The notes under the pieces were generated by a model. It did not search any database. It saw only the letters and a list, made by a program, of their open reading frames with translations, and was not told the origin of the DNA. Below are positions 23,936 to 64,000 of a DNA stretch of 64,000 bases, in pieces; within the stretch, counting starts at the first letter, position 1; each line of letters starts with the position of its first letter. The translations under genes were made by a program, and so were the position numbers. The DNA lies in NCBI GenBank assembly GCA_020091685.1, contig CM034612.1, positions 24,265,158-24,329,157 of the forward strand, given 5' to 3'. The DNA comes from Lutjanus erythropterus (lineage: Eukaryota > Chordata > Actinopteri > Lutjaniformes > Lutjanidae).

Positions 23936-24480
23936 TGGATGTGCACAATTAGTCGACTATACGATTAAATGTTGCCTCCCTTGTAGGTCAGCACCAGGGA
24001 TACTAGTTGGTTAAACTAGTTCTCAATATTTTGTTAATGTACTATGCCAGTCAATTATTACTTCAAATGTGTTGTACAGCTGCCCGTCACTAGGCAGGGC
24101 TGCGGTACCGTCAGACAGCAGCCGCACTCACCCAGTGCGTGTGCTCTGATGGCCTACCCAACACCGGATGTTTTTATTAGCAAAATCGGACAGATGACAG
24201 CTCACAAAACCAGTGTGGTTTGGCAGCGTTTGATATAGGAAATCAAAATAAGGTTGAATGTAGACGGTGACAGAGTTAACTGATATATAATCACTCAACT
24301 GGAGCAACATGTGACCACATTCAGCACAGACACGGACATCAACCTGCAAGCAGATGCTTGCTGCTGCTAGCACTGCTAACGTTAGCCACACTGTGTAGCA
24401 GTCACCAGGATCATCCCTAGTCAGTACATCATGCTGTTGAAAGGAAATCTTGAGAACTATTAATAAATTGTTAAAATGTG
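23936..24480 (+). mobile_element. Possible hAT-derived fragment
   Basis: Starts TTATGGATGTGCACAATTAG then TCGACTATACGATTAA, similar to a fish hAT terminus as I remember it. At about 24202-24235 a + frame reads HKTSVVWQRL, like the start of a BED finger (KTSxVW). Right end not found. Confidence 0.4.
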
Positions 24481-26700
24481 AAACATGGTGGTCAGACTGA
24501 CTGTTCATATTTATCTATTGCAGTTTGATATTGTTGTAGGTTTGGAATGAATGAAAAAAAAAGTTCAAATGTATGGTTATAAACAGTAGGTGATGTTATG
24601 GGAGGTACCGTCCTCTAGCAGAAAGAGTTTATGGCAGAGCGATTGGCTGAAAATGTTAGTCTGTCTGACTCACTGATTAATCTTTGCAAGTTAGAATCTA
24701 TGGTCCTGACCATGGCTCTGAAATATCAGCAGCCTGACTGTGTTGTGTATGGATTCATCTATGGAGCTGTCCATGGTGCTGAAGTAGCACACAGATTGGT
24801 AAATGTGTCTTTTTCTCTCAGTCCTGCCCTTTTGTCGGTTTCGTCTTAAATCAGTTATACAAAATTAGTTCTATTACATCTCATCACTTCATCTGATTTG
24901 TTTATGTCTGACTGACAAATATGCATCACATAGTCTGTTTGGGATAAAACTATATAATTTCATATGTGATGAAAATACATAAATCCTAAATTTTATACCT
25001 AAATATTTCTTTGAGTTAACATAATCTTCCTCAATGGAGATCTTGTGATATGACTGTGAGCTCTATAACAGCTACTGAAAGGACTTTATTTCATCAACTA
25101 CAGTTTAAATGTTAACAATCAACTTTCTTTCTCAACTTAATAAGAAAAACAAGCCAGGAAAAGTTTCCCAGCTGATAATGACTTTTTTACTATCATCTTT
25201 ACACCAGATCACTTTTTGTTGACTACTTAATTATTCAATAGATTATTAATGGTTGAGCACTCATTTAAATATTAGAAATTGTAAAATTGCCAGACCAATA
25301 TCATATGGAAGAAGTTCATTTACAAAGTTAAATAAGTCACAAACAAAGACTGCAGCTTTATCTGAAAGTTACAGGAGATTATAATTAGACAGAGTGGTTG
25401 AAGAAAGCATAGAATTATTAATCTTTTATTAAGCTTGATAAAACAACAACAATTTTTTTTTTACTCGTCTACTTTTGCTCTCAAATATAAAAGTAAACCC
25501 ACTCAATTAAATTAAGACAAACCAAAAGGGTACAACAGTCTCCTGGGCAAAAATTGGAAAATGTATTTTAAGATGAGTGTCTTTTAATAAATTAGTTGGC
25601 CTTTTATGGCCAAATTTGGTCCATGATAATTGGTTTGTGATCAAATTTCTGCAAATCCAATGATGTTCCCATCAGCCCCAGCTGCAACTGGTTAATTAGC
25701 AATTGCCAATTAGCATGCTATCTAAAGATGGCGACCATGGCAAACAACACCTGGTTAGCATCATGGTGTGCAGCGTTTCATGTTAGCATGCTGAAGGTTA
25801 GCATTGAGTGCAGCTTCTTCTTACGTTTCTTTTTTATTTGCCACTGCCCTTTCAAAGTATGGCGCTCCTGTTGGGTGCAGTAATATAAGTAAAAAGAAAA
25901 ACTATATGAATAAACTAAAAAATATATAAAAAATAAGATGTACAGTTTGGATTTTAGCGTATCTATATAAAACATAAGGGAATTTAATTCAACATAAAAA
26001 CTCTTTATAGTTCAAACTGTAAATGAAGGGGCTGAGCATCCTTCCAGGCAGAAGGAGGTGTGGTCTGAAGGACGGAGGAATATAAATCTTCATGTTCAGC
26101 ACTACAATAAGTTTCAGTAAACGAGGTCCAGCTAACTGGAAGCTGCGTTCACATTACTCACTATATGATTCATCCACCGTGTGAGAGCTCAGTGACTCGA
26201 CATGTAGTGAAACACTGAGATCATCCAGAGAGGAGCTTTAAAAAGAAGGACAACACATCTTTAACTCAGTTTGTATCCAGTTTTGAACCAGCAGCAATCA
26301 CAGCAGTGTTCGGGGTTCCACCTCCCAGTCTGCTGCTTCCAAAATATAGGCCAAGGCAGACTTTGCAGTGTCTGTTATCTTATTAGCCAGACGTCTAATT
26401 TTACTGAGGTGGAAATCACCTGCACCCCCCCCCCCCCCCACTCCTCATGATTCAAGGACAATCTTTATGTTGTTAAAGTGGATAAAATTGGGTCTTCTAT
26501 AAATGGTTTACTTTCCAAATTTAATAAAACGTTGTTCCACATGCTGAGGGGCTGATATTTGCTGTTATTCTACCTTAATGTATTTCAGATGAGTTTGGAA
26601 TGTTATTTTTTCTATTATGTGAATTATATTTTTGTTTTTAACTATTATTTGCTGTACATTTAATGTTTACTTTTGATGTTATTTATGTTTTTTCTCATGC
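24481..26700. other. AT-rich non-coding stretch
   Basis: No gene. Apart from the repeat at 25600-25810 it holds a run of 15 C at 26425-26439 and A/T-rich sequence; 24631-24800 is open for 72 codons without a domain. Confidence 0.45.
25600..25810. repeat. Dispersed gcatGTTAGCA-rich repeat
   Basis: GATGTTCCCATCAGCCCCAG, TTAGCATGCT and AAAGATGGCGACCATGG match a very common teleost repeat from memory; related to 62255-62440. Confidence 0.55.
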
Positions 26701-27430
26701 ATTGTACTGACAGATGTATCAATCAGCTGATATTATTGGCCCGATATTTGCTTATCACAGCAATTTTGGTATCAGCGTATGTACTGTCTGATGTACAGTG
26801 ATTTAAAAAATTGCAGACTGCTTATTTGTTTTAAGTGTTTTTTTTAATCAGCATTTTATGTATATTTGATTCCTTTTATTTATATTGGTGTAATTCAATT
26901 TATGTCTTCTATAGGGCCCAAATGATACTAGGTTTTTGGGGCCAATGCCGATAATAATATAAGCAAGTACAAAAATTCCAATATTGACATTTGGCTAATA
27001 TCATAATGATCCTTCAAATGTAGTTATCAAACATGAGTGACGAAGATACATAATAGAGGAAGAATAGTTTAAAATTTAACAATAAACTTTATTGCCCAAA
27101 ATGATTTTTTCTGTGTAAAATGCTGCCTATATAACTAAAAAAAACCAAACAAAAACAAACAAAAAAACCCCAACAACAATCTGTATAATGTTATGTCAAC
27201 AATAAAAGTTTCATATTCGCACACGTCAGACCACATATACACCAATAATGATATAGATGATATAACTGTGGTAGGTCAATATCGGCCCGTTAATAGTGGC
27301 CGGGAGATATTTCGGTAGAAAGTTTACTATCACAATGCTCTGATGTCATTTTGGGTTTTATACAAATATTGGCTGATAAATTTTCGAACTCCCTAATATC
27401 TGTATCAGCCCGAAAAATCAGTCAAGGTCT
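26701..27430. mobile_element. Decayed hAT-like element, AGAGCCCGACCGAT family
   Basis: Contains TTGGCCCGATATTTGCTTAT, TATAGGGCCCAAATGATACT (inner end) and ATCTGTATCAGCCCGAAAAA, matching 16914-17434 and 57382-58354. Ends are worn. Confidence 0.55.
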
Positions 27431-28834
27431 CATTTGTTCTTAATTTGATGCACATGTTCTGTTTTCCTTGATGTATGTTAGACTTGACACAACACTGAAA
27501 CTTGAAAAGTGACTTTTTGACACTGGCATGTTGTTGAAAATCTAGTACACACATTTGAGAGACAACAAGAAAAGCTGCTCCACAGCAGGTGTGCTGTCTT
27601 TGTTTCATAAAAGAATGACAGCGATGGTAACCATGCCCACAATCTACACTTCGATAATGACTATACATTACGAACGATGATCAGCTTTAAGACAAGACAA
27701 GACAGAGTCTGACAGGATAGGACGCAATAGGACATGACAGGAGGAGAAAAAAAAGCAAAACCAGGGCTTGAGAGGACATGATGGGACACTTGATTAATCC
27801 CTGAGGAGAAATTCAAATGTCACCAGGACGTAGTAGCAACCAGGTCAGGACTGTCGACACCAGAAAAAGCCACAAATTAAAACACAGCGCACACGGTGTT
27901 AATAGTACAGCTGGTAGTGAGTAAATAGAAGCATAGCATAGATATCTATGCCTATCTACAATTATAAGTATGTAGATTCTATATATAAACATATAGTAGG
28001 TTTAAAGATCTAGAGCACAGACGTGGACACTTCTTCACATATTGTTCTTACAGACTCTGTTCTAAAATATATTCTCATTGTTAATAGTTGTTGCTGTAGA
28101 CTCTTTTCAGAATTTCCCCCTTGAGCAGTGAATAGTTCCCAGTAACAGAGCTGGATTACCAACCCGGCTCGTTGTGCAACAACCCTCGGGCCCTCAAAAA
28201 CCCCCATGTTCACTGTGCGGTAATTTGTAGTAATAATGGGAATATGCATGACTCAAGGGTCATCTCAACTGATGAGACTGGGGCCTTAAGGTGACTCTTA
28301 GAAATGTGAAAGCTCAATTCTGCCTGTCTGATTAAGAAAATGCAAGATCCTGTAACTCATTATAATAAGAAACCTTCTCAAAATAATGACGTAGATAGTA
28401 AACCCTTTTATTTAATGTAATTAATTAAATACTTTGACATACTAATTCATTATGTTGAAATACAAAGTCATTATTTGTAGCATGTTTTTCAAAATCTTGG
28501 GATACTGACTAATTTTAACAAAGGTTCACATTATAGCAACTTACAGGATCCTCTTATTTTTATCCCATTGGCTGAAATGGGATTCTGTAGACAAAGACCT
28601 TCATTTTTCAGGATATTTTTAGCTTACAATTACAAAAATGTGTAAATCTGTAAATTTGCCTTGGGGGCAGCAAACAGGTTAATCTGACCACGTCACAGTG
28701 AGGTCTCTGGTTGGGCCTAAATATCTGGACATGTTCCTGGAAACTGCTTTTAAGTTTTTAAAATGTAAAATTTCAAACCAGTATTCAGCACAAAATTCCA
28801 AAATTCCATCCTAAATTTGGGGGGTAAGTAGCAT
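27431..28834. other. No gene seen
   Basis: 27690-27760 has GACAGGATAGGAC/AGGACATGACAGG purine-rich near-repeats; rest AT-rich and unrecognised. Confidence 0.45.
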
Positions 28835-29090
28835 TGTAGCATTTAGCTTCTCTACGCTAGGGACAGATAATTTTGAGGAGTAGGTGGAGACCAAAAACAG
28901 AGCTAAAACTGCAGGAAAGTGAATATTGGACCAACATTCATAAGATCGCCAGAAACATGACTTTATTTTGTGTCTGCGGGATGTGTACATATGCAATTGA
29001 CAAAACAAATTCTCGCATTTTGGAGCTAAGTAGACACAAATAAATTGATTATCAAAACTGTTGTCAGTTAATTTTCTGTCCGTAAACTAA
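28835..29090. repeat. Single unit of the roughly 300-bp repeat
   Basis: GGTGGAGACCAAAAACAGAG at about 28884 and ATCGCCAGAAACATGACTTT at about 28945 match the units at 10800-11720 and 14390-14880. Confidence 0.7.
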
Positions 29091-29879
29091 CTGATGAATT
29101 GGTTAACCCAGGCCTTTTTCATGGTAGCCATATTGATATGAAAAAGTAGGATAAACACAGGTGTTACCAATGATAGGCTACTAACTGGTTTCATTTAGCA
29201 TGGTGGAGCCTTTCCAGTTAGCCAACATGTACAATAGCAGCGCTGTAACTTCCTATTTGTTATGCTAAAATTACACTGGCATAAATGCCCCATAATGCAA
29301 TTAAGTATAGTGAGGACAACAACGACATAACAGACAATGGCAGACAGCGACCAAGGCAGCTCTGGCATAATGGCAAAAATTCTTCAATTGACCTCACCTA
29401 AGCCCCGCCCACTTTTTTGCTCTGTGCCCCAGCAATTAAGTAAAGAGTTAGAAAAAAACTTAAATATTAACATAAGCTAATTCTTTTGCAGATCCCCCAG
29501 CAGCGTCTTTTAACCATCTTCAGAATTTGGCTTTCTTTTCAACACAGACTAGCCTAGCACATAGCATGTCTAATCAAAGAAAAAAGGAAAGGAGAAAGTT
29601 GACCAAGGTACCAAGATTGCTCAACTGTCACTGGAGGGCAGAGAAAAAGGGGTGGGACTTAGGAAAGGTCTATTTAAATTGAAGTAAGGTTTCACTATGT
29701 TCGGTGGAATAAATTTTTCACGAGTATCCAACCAACAAGGAAGCTCTCAGGAAGTGATGTGATAAGCGCTGAGCAGTGTGTCCAAAAAGACATCCTACTG
29801 TTTATTGATAAAAAGGTGTGCTGGATGATAGTACGCATTTGGGGTATGTAGTACATGGTAGGCCTATGTATTTTCAGAC
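29091..29879. other. No gene seen upstream of mkln1
   Basis: Non-coding sequence with no recognised element. Confidence 0.45.
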
Positions 29880-30114
29880 AGTCTTATAATTACTTGGGTG
29901 AACTGTCCGTTAAATTACAGTTTTTAAGTAACAGCAGTTTGGTTAGAGCTTGATGACATAAAAAATATGGTAATATGAACACCTTTTATGGTTTTATGAC
30001 AGATATCCAACTCAGTGTTGCTTTTTGAAAACAAAACAGGTGTACTGTCTCTTTAAGGGCTGTCACTGCTCGCTCCTCGCGAGCCTCCCGCTGCTTGTTA
30101 TTTTCTGCAACAAG
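29880..30114 (+). promoter_or_regulatory. mkln1: mkln1 core promoter and 5' UTR region
   Basis: No TATA box is seen in the 100 bp before the ATG. A CTCGCGAG palindrome lies at 30076-30083, matching the core of the TCTCGCGAGA promoter element bound by BANP in vertebrates (established knowledge). CpG density is raised from about 30060 into intron 1 (to about 30400), which suggests a CpG-island promoter. Two transposon-end-like sequences lie just upstream (29896-29914 and 30037-30057). The transcription start is not determined. Confidence 0.6.
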
Positions 30115-63026
<32,912 letters not shown>

Positions 63027-64000
63027 CCCCCACACACCCTTCCCTCCCCTCCATCACCGTCACCCACTGGACTGACTGAACGCCTCAGCCGTGGAGGGGC
63101 AGACGAGGAGCAGTTATTTTTCTATTGCTGAACCCTGCTGGTGGGATTATTCTTCATCTGGAACCTCCTGCTGTCACGGTGTGCGTTAGCTGATGGTGAG
63201 ACTCGTAAACACACATATAAACAACACTGTGGGATTTGGATATGAGCTACCACAACCTGAGGTGTATGTGTGTGTGTTTCTTTTTCCCCCAAATACCCCT
63301 TTGGTTTTCTTGCTGATGAGCACGCAAAGCCCCTCTAAACTCTGCCAAACATCGCTTGTGTTTTTCATCTTCACTTGATTTTTTTTTTTTGTTGTTGTTG
63401 TTTTTCCCCCAGAAAAGTTAAGGCCAAAAAAGAGGATTTGCACGCATTTGTTTGCAGGCTTTTTTTTTTTTTTTAAGTGTTGGATTTGTGCTTTGTACCC
63501 ACGCAAACGCCCACACAGTCGACCACAGGCGTCCAGCCACATGTTCGGAGCAAAACAGATGAGGAGATGACGTCTGTTCAGGCCAGTTGTTGCGAAAGTT
63601 AAAGGGAGAGTTTGGATTATTTGTGAAGTTGTACAAGGAGCTTGTCCATAGTCAGTGTCTTACCTACAGTTGATGGCTATGGACAGGGTCAGCAGCAAAA
63701 TGTATTTTAGCCATCTGAAATAATCAATATCAGTCTAGCAGTACGATATATTTAGAGACTTTTCCCTTTGCTGTCAGACAGACATTTCTGACAGGAACCT
63801 GCCATTATATAAGCCAGATATTGCTCTCTCCACACACCTGACTCCATTTAGGAAATCAATAATCTTACTGCACAGAACAGAGGAGTTGCTGGTCCACAGC
63901 TGCTTCAATCTGTTAGTTTGTTTGTGTTATTGTGGGACTCAGAATGAACCTTTTACGGACTAAAGTCACACAATAACACAAATGGAGATTGGACCAATCT
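63027..64000 (+). other. mkln1: mkln1 3' UTR, runs off the window
   Basis: No AATAAA or ATTAAA hexamer is seen between the stop codon and the window end, so the 3' end probably lies further on. Holds T-runs at 63379-63390 and 63460-63474, and from 63599 a partial copy of the repeat family also present in introns 6 and 9. Confidence 0.55.
63599..64000 (+). mobile_element. Partial copy of the intron-6 MITE family in the 3' UTR
   Basis: Starts TTAAAGGGAGAGTTTGGATT and shares CTTTGCTGTCAGACAGAC, GACAGGAACCTGCC and TAGTTTGTTTGTGTTATTG with 42940-43296. Runs off the window. Confidence 0.65.

Noticed and set aside
1-30000. miR-29 hairpins expected near mammalian MKLN1
   Set aside because: Looked for the mature miR-29 sequence (TAGCACCAT...) on both strands by eye; not seen.

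Overview
The window is nuclear DNA of a ray-finned fish, probably a percomorph-type teleost. It holds one certain protein-coding gene, split by many introns, in a dense background of short non-autonomous DNA transposons, minisatellites and microsatellites of the kind common in teleosts. All genic calls come from reading splice sites and translating. Element calls come from terminal inverted repeats (TIRs), target-site duplications (TSDs) and similarity between copies inside the window. Family names given from memory are marked as such.

Right half (about 30.1-64 kb, + strand): the complete coding region of muskelin (mkln1). It has 18 coding exons from the ATG at 30115 to the TAG at 63024-63026. 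All 17 introns are GT-AG, all phases are consistent, and the sum is 2,190 nt (729 aa plus stop). The order is an N-terminal discoidin-like domain, LisH, CTLH, six kelch repeats and a conserved C-terminus. Muskelin is a subunit of the CTLH/GID-type E3 ubiquitin ligase. The promoter is TATA-less and carries a CTCGCGAG core 32 bp before the ATG. The 3' UTR runs off the window.

Left half (1-30 kb): no protein-coding gene can be supported. It contains three copies of a TIR element filled with a tandem minisatellite (1597-2560, 16012-16841, 22125-23065), a decayed hAT transposon with two BED-finger remnants (about 6985-8377), arrays of a roughly 300-bp repeat, a near-identical 165-bp duplication 1.4 kb apart (10459-10623 and 11860-12024), a CpG-dense promoter-like block (about 17880-18730) followed by about 0.8 kb of GAT-type repeat, and a large foldback (about 19890-20600).

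The most interesting points lie inside mkln1. Intron 7 is 279 nt, a multiple of three, has no in-frame stop, and holds a second usable donor 39 nt downstream. Intron 13 opens with (AC)28 and carries (GT)35 about 340 nt later, so the pre-mRNA can pair across the 5' splice site. Exon 14 sits between a GU-rich and a CA-rich tract. I found no clearly new multi-gene system, no CRISPR, no rRNA or tRNA gene, and no retrovirus-like coding region.
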